Assembly (NCBI GenBank): GCA_910584495.1
Contig: CAJUAR010000005.1
Coordinates: forward strand, 1-61,048
Source of the DNA: an uncultured Muribaculaceae bacterium
GTDB lineage: Bacteria; Bacteroidota; Bacteroidia; Bacteroidales; Muribaculaceae
DNA: 61,048 nt
Direction of reading: 5' to 3'
The notes under the pieces were generated by a model. That model was not told the DNA's origin, did not search any database, and was given only the letters and a program-made list of their open reading frames with translations. Below are positions 8,341 to 16,892 of the stretch, one piece after another (the stretch's first letter is position 1; each line of letters starts with the position of its first letter). The translations under genes were made by a program, and so were the position numbers.

Positions 8341-10656
8341 ATGAAAAAATACATAAAAAACGGCATATTTGCCTTGTGCATGGCCTTGACGGTTCCGGCT
8401 CTCACGTCATGCGACAACGACGACGACTACGATACCAACCAGTACGTGGGCGGTGTCAACCTCAACAGCTATGGCCCCAGCCCTGTGGCTCGCGGCGGCC
8501 AGCTGCGCTTCCTGGGCAGCGGCATGAACCAGATTACCAAAATCACCCTCCCCGGCTCGGGCGACATCACCGAGATTGAACGTGTGAGCAACGAGGAAAT
8601 CCGCATCGCTGTTCCCCAGAATGCCGAACCCGGCGTTGTGACCCTGCACTATGCCGGCGGCACAATCGAAACCAAGACACTGCTCACCTTCCTCGAACCA
8701 ATCAGTATCGATGAAATCGCCCCGTTGCGCGTCAAGGCCGGCGAGACCATAGCAATCAAAGGTGAATACCTCAACCTCATCAAGGAAGTATGCTTCTCCT
8801 TCACCGAAGGTACCGATAGTGTCAACGTCTTTGCCGAAGACTTCCTCAGCCACGACCGCAAGGCTATCTCGCTCGTAGTGCCCGAACGTGCCGTCAGCGG
8901 TACAATCTTCCTTTCCGACGCCAAGGAGATGCCCAACATGATTGAGTCCGAAATGGCTCTCGAAATCATACTTCCCGCTCCCTCCGAAGTCAAGACCCTG
9001 GAAAGCGTCAAGGCCGGCGACAAAATTAAGGTGGAAGGTAAGGACTTCGACCTTGTGAAAGCCGTCAAGGATGCTGCCGGCAACGATGTGGAATACACCT
9101 TCACTCCCGGCGAAAACGGTGCTGCCGATGTGATTGAGCTTACCCTCAACGACAACACCCCCGACGGCGCCATCGTGGCCATCACCGTTTCCGATGTTGA
9201 AGTGGCTCTCGTCAACGTGGGCATGGCAGTTCCCGCAAATCTTGTGGTTGAACCCGCCGCCGACCTCCGCGCCGGTGACATCGTCACCATCAAGGGTCTC
9301 AACCTCGACCAGGTCGTAAGCCTCGTCTTCCCCGGTGTGGCCGACGCAGTGGCTCCCGCCACCGTAAGCAACGGCGAACTCACCGTCAACTATCCAGCAG
9401 GTGCCAAGACCGGCAATGTGGTGCTCAACCTCAAGAGCGGCAAGACTGTTGAGATTCTTCTAAGCTACGCCACTCCCGATCAGCTCGGCTTCAATCCCTC
9501 GCCCGTTTCGGCCGGTGCCGAACTCACCATCTCGGGCCGCAACCTCGACGTGGTTAAGGCCATCGGTTTCGAAGGTGTTGAAGTTCCCGTCGAAGTGACA
9601 CCCGCATCCGCAGCCGAAATCAAGGTTGTGGTGCCCGCCCTCGCAAAGAACGGCAAGGTGACCTTCTATCTCGACAACGAGGACACCTCCGTATCGGAAA
9701 ACGAACTTGCCGTCGAAGCTCCCATCTGCGCCTTCATCGTGTCGATGGACACCGAGGAACCCACTGCCGGCGAACTTATGCTCTTCACCATCAGCAACGG
9801 CGACAAGCTCACCTCTGTTCTCGTCAACGGCCAGGCAGTGCAGTATATCGCCAATGGCGACAAACTCTATGTCAACCTGCCCTCTACCTGCGGCCCCGCT
9901 ACCAAGATTGCCCTCGTATCGTCGAACGGCACTCTGGAATATGAGTACGACATCATACCTGCAACCCACGTGGCCAACGTAATCTGGGAAGACATCTTCA
10001 ATCTCGGCAACTGGGACGGTGGAGGTCTGCGCCTCTATAAGGAAGACTTCCAAGGCATTCCCGCCGGTGCCAAGCTGGTGTTCTACCTCACCGCAGCTGC
10101 CGATGCACAGATTCAGCTCAACAATGCCAACTGGGGTCAGTTCGCCATAGTTGACGTTCCTGCCGGAGCGACTACCGCCGAATATGTTCTCTCTGCCGAC
10201 GACCTCACCAATATCCTCACCACCGACGACGGCTGGAGCACAACTGCCATCGTAGTCAACGGTCATACAGCTGTCATCAGCAAAATTGCCGTGGAATACG
10301 AACGAAGCATGGAAACAGCAATCTGGGAAGGTGCATGGGAATCGGGCAACTGGGGCGGCAACCAGGACCTCGCATGGGGTAGCTACGACTGGAGCACAGT
10401 CAAGGCCGGTTCCATACTCCGCCTCTACATCACTCCCATGGTGGCCGATCCCGCCAACGACTGGTGGTGCGTTGCACTCCGTCACGGCGACGGCTGGAAC
10501 ATGCTCCCCGCTCCATGCCCCGACCAGTGGGGACAGCCGGTGAGCGGCGTCTGCGAGCTTGAACTCACCCAGGGCATTATCGACGACCTGGTGGCCAACG
10601 GAGGCCTGGTAATAACCGGTGCCGACTTCACTCTCACTAAAGTAACACTGGAATAA
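8341..10656 (+). CDS. Large multi-IPT surface protein with two C-terminal tandem binding modules
   Basis: This 771-residue lipoprotein (LTSC, C24, then DNDDDYD) has a strongly acidic surface-export-type tail. About six IPT/TIG-like repeats of roughly 80 residues fill residues 38-540. Each starts with a pattern such as VKAGDKIKVEGKDF, LRAGDIVTIKGLNL or VSAGAELTISGRNL. Two further modules follow about 114 residues apart (near 546 and 660), both opening with IWE, a few residues, then GNW, and rich in aromatics. They look like duplicated carbohydrate-binding sandwiches. The architecture is a long stalk displaying a tandem glycan-binding head. No enzyme motif is seen. It lies between the first SGBP and the GH26 gene in the same operon. 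Confidence 0.75.
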   Translation: MKKYIKNGIFALCMALTVPALTSCDNDDDYDTNQYVGGVNLNSYGPSPVARGGQLRFLGSGMNQITKITLPGSGDITEIERVSNEEIRIAVPQNAEPGVVTLHYAGGTIETKTLLTFLEPISIDEIAPLRVKAGETIAIKGEYLNLIKEVCFSFTEGTDSVNVFAEDFLSHDRKAISLVVPERAVSGTIFLSDAKEMPNMIESEMALEIILPAPSEVKTLESVKAGDKIKVEGKDFDLVKAVKDAAGNDVEYTFTPGENGAADVIELTLNDNTPDGAIVAITVSDVEVALVNVGMAVPANLVVEPAADLRAGDIVTIKGLNLDQVVSLVFPGVADAVAPATVSNGELTVNYPAGAKTGNVVLNLKSGKTVEILLSYATPDQLGFNPSPVSAGAELTISGRNLDVVKAIGFEGVEVPVEVTPASAAEIKVVVPALAKNGKVTFYLDNEDTSVSENELAVEAPICAFIVSMDTEEPTAGELMLFTISNGDKLTSVLVNGQAVQYIANGDKLYVNLPSTCGPATKIALVSSNGTLEYEYDIIPATHVANVIWEDIFNLGNWDGGGLRLYKEDFQGIPAGAKLVFYLTAAADAQIQLNNANWGQFAIVDVPAGATTAEYVLSADDLTNILTTDDGWSTTAIVVNGHTAVISKIAVEYERSMETAIWEGAWESGNWGGNQDLAWGSYDWSTVKAGSILRLYITPMVADPANDWWCVALRHGDGWNMLPAPCPDQWGQPVSGVCELELTQGIIDDLVANGGLVITGADFTLTKVTLE

Positions 10657-10669
10657 CAAACAGCAGGAG

Positions 10670-10693
10670 GCCGCCGGCTCTCCGGCCGGCGGC
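10670..10693 (+). other. Intercistronic GC-rich stem-loop
   Basis: A perfect 9-bp stem GCCGCCGGC (10670-10678) pairs with GCCGGCGGC (10685-10693) around a 6-nt loop. It lies 14 bp after the stop of the multi-IPT gene and 19 bp before the GH26 start. There is no T-run, so it is more likely an mRNA-processing, stabilising or translation-modulating hairpin than a terminator. Confidence 0.6.
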
Positions 10694-10712
10694 TCTCAAA
10701 TAAAAACATATC

Positions 10713-12197
10713 ATGAAGATTACTTCCAAAGCAATATACATGCTCGGCCTTGCTGTGGCCGCCACAGGTTTCGTCGCCTGCGACGACGACCACGACATGG
10801 ACTGGAACGAAAACGCTCCAGTGCTTGTCAACCTGCTAAGCTGCTCCGTTGCCGAAGGCGCAGAACTGCCCCTGACAGGCAATGTCGTAGAACTCACCTA
10901 CGACACTCCCATAGCACTCAACGCCCTCGATGTCGTGTCGCTCAACGGTGTGACTATCTCTGCAAAGGCCGACCCTGCGACCGAACTCGATTCCGTGCGT
11001 GTCGATGCCGAAGACGCTACCAAGCTCAAAGTGATGCTCCCCGCCCTCGCTGCCGGCAAGTCCTATACCTTCGTTGTCGGCGACCGTCTGGTTGCAGGCC
11101 GCGGCTCCAAGACTTTCGCCAAAGGCACGACCGTAAACTTCACCGGCAAGGCTACAGCGCCCGTGCAGACTGCCTTCGAGGCTCTTGTCAACCCCAACGC
11201 AACAGTCCAGGCAAAGAACGTGCACAACTTCCTCATCGAGAACCACGGCAAGAAGATTCTTTCCGGCGCAATGGCCAACGTGAACAATAACAACGACTTC
11301 GCCGGCTGGATCAAGACCAAGACCGGCAAGGACGTGGCTATCACAGGTTATGACTTCATCCACCTGCCTGAGTCAGGCGAGAACTGGATTGATTACACCG
11401 ATATCACTCCCGCCGAAACACAGTGGAATGCCAACGGTCTCGTAAGCTACATGTGGCACTGGCGCGTGCCCGCCGACGAGCAGGCATACAACGACAAGGA
11501 CTACAAGCGCTACGACAGCAAGATTAAACCAGAAGGCGGCGGTAGCGGCACTAACTTCGACATCGAGAAAGCCCTCACCGAAGGCACCTGGGAAAACAAG
11601 TGCATCATGGACGACATCGACAAAGTGGCCGGAATCCTCAAACTGCTCCAGGACAAGAACATCCCCGTAATCTGGCGTCCTCTCCACGAAGCCGCCGGCA
11701 GCTACAAGTACGACGGCGCATGGTTCTGGTGGGGTGCCAAAGGCGGCGAAGCCACCAAGAAACTTTGGATTCTTCTCTACGACCGTCTGGTCAATCACCA
11801 TGGCCTCAACAACCTCATCTGGGTGTGGACCGCTCAGTGCGAGGAAGGTTACTACGACCGCATGACAGCCGACTATCCCGGCAACCAATATGTCGACGTT
11901 ATCGGCACCGACATCTATGCCAAGGACGACAACTCGCAGAAGGCCGCTTACACAGAACTTCTCAACCTCGGCGAAGGCAAGAAACTCGTCGCCATCAGCG
12001 AGACGGGTCTCATCCAGAATCCTGACAATTGCATTGCCGACGGCGCTAAATGGTCGTGGTTCAACCTCTGGTACACCTACAACCAGCACGAAAGCAACGG
12101 CGACGAAGACGGCTTCGGCAACACGACTCAGTCGCTCAACACGGTGTTCGCAAGCGCATATGTGATCAACCGCGACCAGATGCCCTCACTCAAGTAA
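10713..12197 (+). CDS. GH26 endo-beta-mannanase lipoprotein with N-terminal Ig-like domain
   Basis: This 494-residue lipoprotein (VAC, C23, then DDDHD) carries an acidic run typical of surface-exposed Bacteroidetes lipoproteins. Residues about 35-148 form an Ig-like sandwich and 150-494 the GH26 barrel. The acid/base is E326 in WRPLHEAAGS and the nucleophile E430 in AISETG. It would make the first endo-cuts in mannan at the cell surface. It is the last gene before the complex hairpin element at 12202. A second GH26 (14568) lacks the acidic tag, which suggests a division into surface and periplasmic enzymes. Family and catalytic residues are clear. Location and exact substrate are inferred. 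Confidence 0.92.
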   Translation: MKITSKAIYMLGLAVAATGFVACDDDHDMDWNENAPVLVNLLSCSVAEGAELPLTGNVVELTYDTPIALNALDVVSLNGVTISAKADPATELDSVRVDAEDATKLKVMLPALAAGKSYTFVVGDRLVAGRGSKTFAKGTTVNFTGKATAPVQTAFEALVNPNATVQAKNVHNFLIENHGKKILSGAMANVNNNNDFAGWIKTKTGKDVAITGYDFIHLPESGENWIDYTDITPAETQWNANGLVSYMWHWRVPADEQAYNDKDYKRYDSKIKPEGGGSGTNFDIEKALTEGTWENKCIMDDIDKVAGILKLLQDKNIPVIWRPLHEAAGSYKYDGAWFWWGAKGGEATKKLWILLYDRLVNHHGLNNLIWVWTAQCEEGYYDRMTADYPGNQYVDVIGTDIYAKDDNSQKAAYTELLNLGEGKKLVAISETGLIQNPDNCIADGAKWSWFNLWYTYNQHESNGDEDGFGNTTQSLNTVFASAYVINRDQMPSLK

Positions 12198-12201
12198 CAT
12201 C

Positions 12202-12322
12202 CGCTGCGCGAATGTGGGTTATGTCGGCTCCAAAGGCCCCGCAAAAAATAACCCGCGCCGAAAGGCGCATAACCCGTCGGCGAAGCCGACATAACCCGAT
12301 TTCGCGCAGCGAAATCATAACC
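12202..12322. repeat. Composite hairpin element with ATAACCC-spaced palindromes
   Basis: Three perfect palindromes follow one another: GCGCC-gaaa-GGCGC (12255-12268), GTCGGC-gaa-GCCGAC (12276-12290) and GATTTCGC-gca-GCGAAATC (12298-12316). ATAACCC/ATAACC precedes or follows each one (12248, 12269, 12291, 12317). In addition, 12202-12229 is the inverse complement of 12284-12311 apart from a central 3-nt mismatch, so a 28-nt arm can fold over the whole array. It fills almost the entire gap between the GH26 stop (12197) and the GH3 start (12337). It resembles a REP-type element. There is no T-run or target duplication. Confidence 0.8.
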
Positions 12323-12336
12323 TCCAGGAATCTAAT

Positions 12337-14571
12337 ATGTTTACCTATCAGGACCCTACAGCACCCATCAACAAGCGCGTGGACGACCTCCTCGGCCGCA
12401 TGACACTTGAAGAAAAGGTAGGACAGATGAACCAATGTGTCGGCGTGGAGCATTTCCGCGCCAACATGGGCACACTCTCCGAAGAGGACCTCAAGACCAA
12501 CACCGCCAGCGCCTTCTATCCCGGCATGGTGCCCTCCGACCTCGAGGAACTCGCCCGTCAGGGTCTTGTAGGCTCTTTTCTCCACGTCCAGACTATAGAA
12601 GAGGCCAACCGCCTCCAGGCACTGGCCATGCAGAGCCGCCTGGCCATACCGATTATCTTCGGTATCGACGCCATCCACGGCAATGCCTATGCGCCGGACA
12701 ACACCGTCTATCCCACCAACCTGGGACTGGCATGTGCCTTCGACCCCGCCATGGCCGAGACCATAGCCCGACAGACAGCTCGCGAGATGAGAGCCATGAA
12801 CCTCCATTGGACGTTCAATCCCAATGTGGAAGTAGCCCGCGACCCCCGCTGGGGACGCTGCGGCGAAACCTTTGGAGAAGATCCCCTGCTGGTGGCCCGC
12901 CTCGGCTGCGCTTCGGTGCGAGGCTATCAGGGCGACCTCAACTCTACCGAAGACGTGCTGGCATGCATCAAACACTTTGTGGGTGGCAGCCAGCCCCTCA
13001 ACGGAACCAACGGCGCGCCTTTCGACGTGTCGGAACGAACACTCCGCGAAGTCTTCCTCCCGCCCTTCAAGGCGGGAACGGAAGCCGGAGCGGGTTCGCT
13101 CATGACCTCGCACAACGAAGTCAACGGCATCCCCGCCCACTGCCACCGCCGCCTGCTCACCGACATCCTGCGCGGTGAATGGGATTTCAAGGGTTTTGTG
13201 GTCAGCGACTGGAACGACATCGAGCACATCCACGACCTCCACCGTTGCGCCGAGAGCGACAAAGAAGCCTTCTGCCGCAGCATCCTCGCCGGCATGGACA
13301 TGCACATGCACGGTCCTGCATGGACACCCGCCGTGGTTGAACTCGTCCGCGAAGGCCGTATCCCCGAAAGCCGCATCGACGAGTCGGTGCGTCGTATCCT
13401 CACCGTTAAGTTCAGGCTGGGTCTCTTCGAGCACCCCTATGCCGATGAGGCTACGACAATGGACGTCCGTCTGTGTCCCGAACACCGTCAGACGGCTCTC
13501 GAAGCCGCACGCAAATCCATAGTGCTGCTCAAGAACGACGGCATTCTTCCGCTCCGGGAAGGGAAGTACCGCAAAATTATGGTCACAGGCATAAATGCCG
13601 ACGACCAGAACATTATGGGCGACTGGAGTGCTCCGCAGAGGTGCGAGAACGTGGTCTCCATTCTCGATGGCATCAAGGCCATGGCCCCCGATGCCGACAT
13701 TACTTTTGTAGACCAGGGCTGGAACCCGTGCAACATGGATCCGGCAAAAGTGGAGGAGGCCGCCGAGGCCGCACGCCACGCCGACCTCAACATTGTCGTC
13801 GCCGGTGAATATATGATGCGCTTCCGCTGGCTCGAACGCACTTGCGGCGAAGATACCGACCGCAGCGACATCGACCTTGTAGGTCTTCAGAATAAACTTA
13901 TACAGGACGTTGCGGCACAGGGCAAGCCCACCATCCTGATTCTTGTCAACGGCCGTCCGCTCGGTGTGGAATGGGCCGCCGACAACCTGCCCGCCATTGT
14001 CGAAGCCTGGGAGCCGGGCATGCAGGGAGGCACGGCTGTGGCCGAAATCCTCTTCGGCCGCGTCAACCCTTCGGCGAAACTGGCCATCACCGTCCCGCGC
14101 ACTGTGGGGCAGGTTCAGATGGTCTACAACCACAAGCCCTCCATGTACTTCCATCCTGTGGTGGTCACAAAGGGCGGACCTCTATTCCCATTCGGCTTCG
14201 GCCTGTCCTACACCACCTATGACTACTCCAACCTCAGGGTGGACAAGGACGAAATCACTGCCGACGGCACCCTTGAGGTGAGCGTCGACATCACGAACAC
14301 CGGCAGCCGCGCCGGCGAGGAAATAGTGCAGCTCTACATACGCGACGAATACAGCAGCGTGACGCGCCCCGTCAAGGAGCTCAAGGACTTCGCCCGCGTG
14401 GCCCTCGAACCGGGGCAGAGCAGGACGGTGCGCTTCACCGTCGGCCCCGATCAGCTCCGCTTCCTCGACGAGGACATGCGCCCCGTGGTGGAGCCCGGAC
14501 GCTTCATCGTCATGGTCGGTGCGTCGAGCGATGACAAAGATTTGATAACCACTTCCTTTACTATGAAATGA
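12337..14571 (+). CDS. GH3 family glycosidase (beta-glucosidase-like)
   Basis: This 744-residue GH3 enzyme would remove single beta-linked sugars from oligosaccharide ends. In this PUL it probably removes glucose (or mannose) from glucomannan fragments. The N-terminal barrel carries IDAIHGNAY near 110-118, KHFVGG and the nucleophile D291 in VVSDWND. The C-terminal alpha/beta sandwich and a fibronectin-III-like domain (about 650-740) complete the usual GH3 layout. The start at 12337 leaves no signal peptide: the catalytic domain begins within the first residues. That is uncommon for PUL GH3 enzymes and suggests a cytoplasmic location. Its stop overlaps the next start by 4 nt (ATGA), implying translational coupling with the second GH26. 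Confidence 0.9.
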   Translation: MFTYQDPTAPINKRVDDLLGRMTLEEKVGQMNQCVGVEHFRANMGTLSEEDLKTNTASAFYPGMVPSDLEELARQGLVGSFLHVQTIEEANRLQALAMQSRLAIPIIFGIDAIHGNAYAPDNTVYPTNLGLACAFDPAMAETIARQTAREMRAMNLHWTFNPNVEVARDPRWGRCGETFGEDPLLVARLGCASVRGYQGDLNSTEDVLACIKHFVGGSQPLNGTNGAPFDVSERTLREVFLPPFKAGTEAGAGSLMTSHNEVNGIPAHCHRRLLTDILRGEWDFKGFVVSDWNDIEHIHDLHRCAESDKEAFCRSILAGMDMHMHGPAWTPAVVELVREGRIPESRIDESVRRILTVKFRLGLFEHPYADEATTMDVRLCPEHRQTALEAARKSIVLLKNDGILPLREGKYRKIMVTGINADDQNIMGDWSAPQRCENVVSILDGIKAMAPDADITFVDQGWNPCNMDPAKVEEAAEAARHADLNIVVAGEYMMRFRWLERTCGEDTDRSDIDLVGLQNKLIQDVAAQGKPTILILVNGRPLGVEWAADNLPAIVEAWEPGMQGGTAVAEILFGRVNPSAKLAITVPRTVGQVQMVYNHKPSMYFHPVVVTKGGPLFPFGFGLSYTTYDYSNLRVDKDEITADGTLEVSVDITNTGSRAGEEIVQLYIRDEYSSVTRPVKELKDFARVALEPGQSRTVRFTVGPDQLRFLDEDMRPVVEPGRFIVMVGASSDDKDLITTSFTMK

Positions 14572-15668
14572 AAAATATACTACCGGCAATTCTTCTCACA
14601 GGCCTCAGTTTGGCCTCGTGCTCCCAGACTAACAAAAACAACACAGAGGATGCCGTGCCCGCTCCCCGCGAAGAGCTCCGCGCCCTTCTCCAGTCGGTTC
14701 AGGCCGACGGCAAGACTATGTTCGGACATCACGACGACCCCGTCTACGGCCACACTTGGAGCGCCGACAGCGGCCGCAGCGATGTGCTCGAGCTTGTAGG
14801 CGACTATCCCGCAGTGATGAGCTGGGACCTTGGCGGCATAGAGCTTGCCGACAGCGTCAACCTCGACGGCGTGCCCTTCAGCCGCATACGTGCCGAAGTT
14901 GCGGCACAGGACGCTCGCGGTGGCATAAACGTCTTCAGCTGGCATCTTCGCAACGCTGTCAACGGAGGCGACAGCTGGGATGTGTCGGACAGCACACTGG
15001 TTGCACGTCTGGCAAACGACAGCACAGCAAATGCTGCCTTCGCCAAACAGCTGGTGGCTGTTGCCGATTTTTTCAATTCGCTCACCGACAGCCAGGGCAA
15101 CAAAATAGGCGTGGTCTTCCGTCCGTGGCACGAACATACCGGCGGCTGGTTCTTCTGGGGAAAACCCCACTGCAGTGTCGACGACTACAAGGCATTGTGG
15201 ACAAATACCCGCCGGGTTCTCGACAGTATGGGTGTCGACAATGTGCTCTACGCTTATTCGCCTGACCGTGTGAACAGCGTGGAAGACTATCTCGAACGCT
15301 ATCCGGGTGACGAGGTGGTAGACATTGTAGGAACGGACATCTACCACTTCAATGGTCCCGACGGTCTCGACGATTTCCGAAGCACGGCCACGCGCTGTCT
15401 GGCAATTGTCAGGCAAGTGGCCCGCGACTATGGCAAGATTCCCGCTTTTACAGAGACCGGCAGTGAATCGCTCCCCATGGCAGACTGGTGGACGGAGGTC
15501 CTCCTGCCCATTATCAAAGAAAACCCCACAGCCTACGTCGTGGTTTGGCGCAATGCTCACGACAAACCAAATCATTTTTACACCCCTTATCCGGGACACG
15601 CAGCCGAACGGTCGTTCAAGGCTTTTTACAACGATAGTACAGTTTTATTTGCAAAAGACATACGATAA
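14568..15668 (+). CDS. Second GH26 beta-mannanase lipoprotein, probably periplasmic
   Basis: This 366-residue lipoprotein (LASC, C18) is followed by SQTNKNN rather than an acidic run, so the surface-export signature is absent and periplasmic anchoring is likely. The barrel holds the acid/base E189 in FRPWHEHTGG and the nucleophile E296 in AFTETG. It is a compact single-domain GH26, like characterised mannobiose-releasing enzymes of Bacteroides mannan PULs. Feeding mannobiose to the transporter, epimerase and GH130 encoded directly downstream makes sense of the order. The start overlaps the GH3 stop. Family is certain. The mannobiohydrolase mode is inferred from context. Confidence 0.9.
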   Translation: MKNILPAILLTGLSLASCSQTNKNNTEDAVPAPREELRALLQSVQADGKTMFGHHDDPVYGHTWSADSGRSDVLELVGDYPAVMSWDLGGIELADSVNLDGVPFSRIRAEVAAQDARGGINVFSWHLRNAVNGGDSWDVSDSTLVARLANDSTANAAFAKQLVAVADFFNSLTDSQGNKIGVVFRPWHEHTGGWFFWGKPHCSVDDYKALWTNTRRVLDSMGVDNVLYAYSPDRVNSVEDYLERYPGDEVVDIVGTDIYHFNGPDGLDDFRSTATRCLAIVRQVARDYGKIPAFTETGSESLPMADWWTEVLLPIIKENPTAYVVVWRNAHDKPNHFYTPYPGHAAERSFKAFYNDSTVLFAKDIR

Positions 15669-15682
15669 ATCCCCCTACAACA

Positions 15683-16876
15683 ATGAGTGATTTCGAATAT
15701 CGCAAAAATTTAATCTGGTCGCGCTACGAAGAACTTGTTTCGCGCCGTAACTTACCTCTCGAAGGTAATGGTGTTTACTGCCGTTATGCCAACCCTGTGA
15801 TTACAGCCGAAATGGTACCCCCATTCTGGAAGTACGATTTCAATCCTGAAACCAATCCTTACCTGATGGAGCGTATAGGTGTCAACGCCACGCTTAATTC
15901 CGGTGCTATCAAGCTCAACGGAATGTATTTGCTCATAGTGCGGGTGGAAGGCAACGACCGAAAATCGTTCTTTGCCGTTGCCGAGAGCCCCAATGGTATC
16001 GACAACTTCCGCTTCTGGAAGCGTCCCATCACCATGCCCGACACCGACGACCTTGGCACGAACATCTACGATATGCGCCTCACACAGCATGAGGACGGCT
16101 ATATCTATGGTCTCTTCTGCGTGGAACGCCACGACGACAGCCGTCCCGGCGACCTTTCGGCGGCTACGGCAACCTGCGGCATTGCCCGCACAAAGGACCT
16201 GGTTAAATGGGAACGTCTGCCCGACATAAAATCCAAGAGCCAGCAGCGCAATGTGGTGCTTCATCCCGAATTTGTCGACGGCAAATACGCCCTCTACACA
16301 CGTCCGCAGGATTCGTTTATCGACACCGGTAGCGGCGGAGGTATTGGATGGACTTTGATTGACGACATTACAAAAGCTGAGATTACCCGTGGCGAGCAGA
16401 TTATCGACAGACGTATATACCACACAATCAAGGAAGTGAAAAACGGCGAAGGCCCTCACCCCATCAAAACACCCAAAGGCTGGCTCCATCTGGCCCATGG
16501 TGTGCGTAACTGTGCGTCAGGCCTGCGCTATGTTCTGTATATGTACATGACAGCCCTCGACGAACCTTGGCGCAAGATTGCTTCGCCCGGCGGTTACTTC
16601 ATGGCTCCTGTCGGAGAGGAATATATGGGCGATGTGATGAATGTTCTGTTCTCCAACGGATGGATTGCCGACGATGACGGCAAGGTGTTTATCTACTATG
16701 CCTCCTCCGACACCCGCATGCATGTGGCCACTTCGACAATCGACCGTCTGGTGGACTACTGTTTGAACACTCCCGAGGACGGCCTGACTACTTCGGCATC
16801 GGTGGAAACGCTCAACAAGCTAATCGACCGCAACCTGGAGTATATGGCCATGCACGAAGAACCGGCACTGGTATAA
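15683..16876 (+). CDS. GH130 4-O-beta-D-mannosyl-D-glucose phosphorylase
   Basis: This 397-residue cytoplasmic enzyme (no signal peptide) would cleave mannosyl-beta-1,4-glucose with phosphate to mannose-1-phosphate and glucose. The five-bladed propeller fold is indicated by RIGVNATLNSGAI, and the likely catalytic acid is D130 in TNIYDMRLT, equivalent to D131 of the Bacteroides fragilis enzyme. The VRVEGNDRKSFFAVAES segment and a GP-HP-KT-KGW-L motif near 256-268 are family hallmarks. It lies 14 bp after the second GH26 and 16 bp before the MFS gene. With the epimerase at 18340 it completes the mannobiose pathway first described in B. fragilis. Confidence 0.93.
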   Translation: MSDFEYRKNLIWSRYEELVSRRNLPLEGNGVYCRYANPVITAEMVPPFWKYDFNPETNPYLMERIGVNATLNSGAIKLNGMYLLIVRVEGNDRKSFFAVAESPNGIDNFRFWKRPITMPDTDDLGTNIYDMRLTQHEDGYIYGLFCVERHDDSRPGDLSAATATCGIARTKDLVKWERLPDIKSKSQQRNVVLHPEFVDGKYALYTRPQDSFIDTGSGGGIGWTLIDDITKAEITRGEQIIDRRIYHTIKEVKNGEGPHPIKTPKGWLHLAHGVRNCASGLRYVLYMYMTALDEPWRKIASPGGYFMAPVGEEYMGDVMNVLFSNGWIADDDGKVFIYYASSDTRMHVATSTIDRLVDYCLNTPEDGLTTSASVETLNKLIDRNLEYMAMHEEPALV

Positions 16877-16892
16877 TCCTTATTTCCGTACC

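Noticed and set aside
9460..10659. 399-codon minus-strand open frame opposite the multi-IPT gene
   Set aside because: An antisense shadow. The + strand protein has signal peptide, lipobox and repeats.
12202..12311. Possible MITE or insertion sequence from the 28-nt inverted repeat
   Set aside because: No target-site duplication flanks the arms and no transposase lies nearby. A REP-type hairpin element fits better.
12248..12322. Possible CRISPR-like array (ATAACCC repeats every 21-26 bp)
   Set aside because: The repeated unit is only 7 bp and the intervening pieces are palindromes, not unrelated spacers. No cas genes are nearby.
12190..14154. 654-codon minus-strand open frame opposite GH3
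   Set aside because: A shadow of the GC-rich third positions of the GH3 gene. Its composition (Val/Gly/Ala/His rich) is typical of antisense frames and it has no start context.
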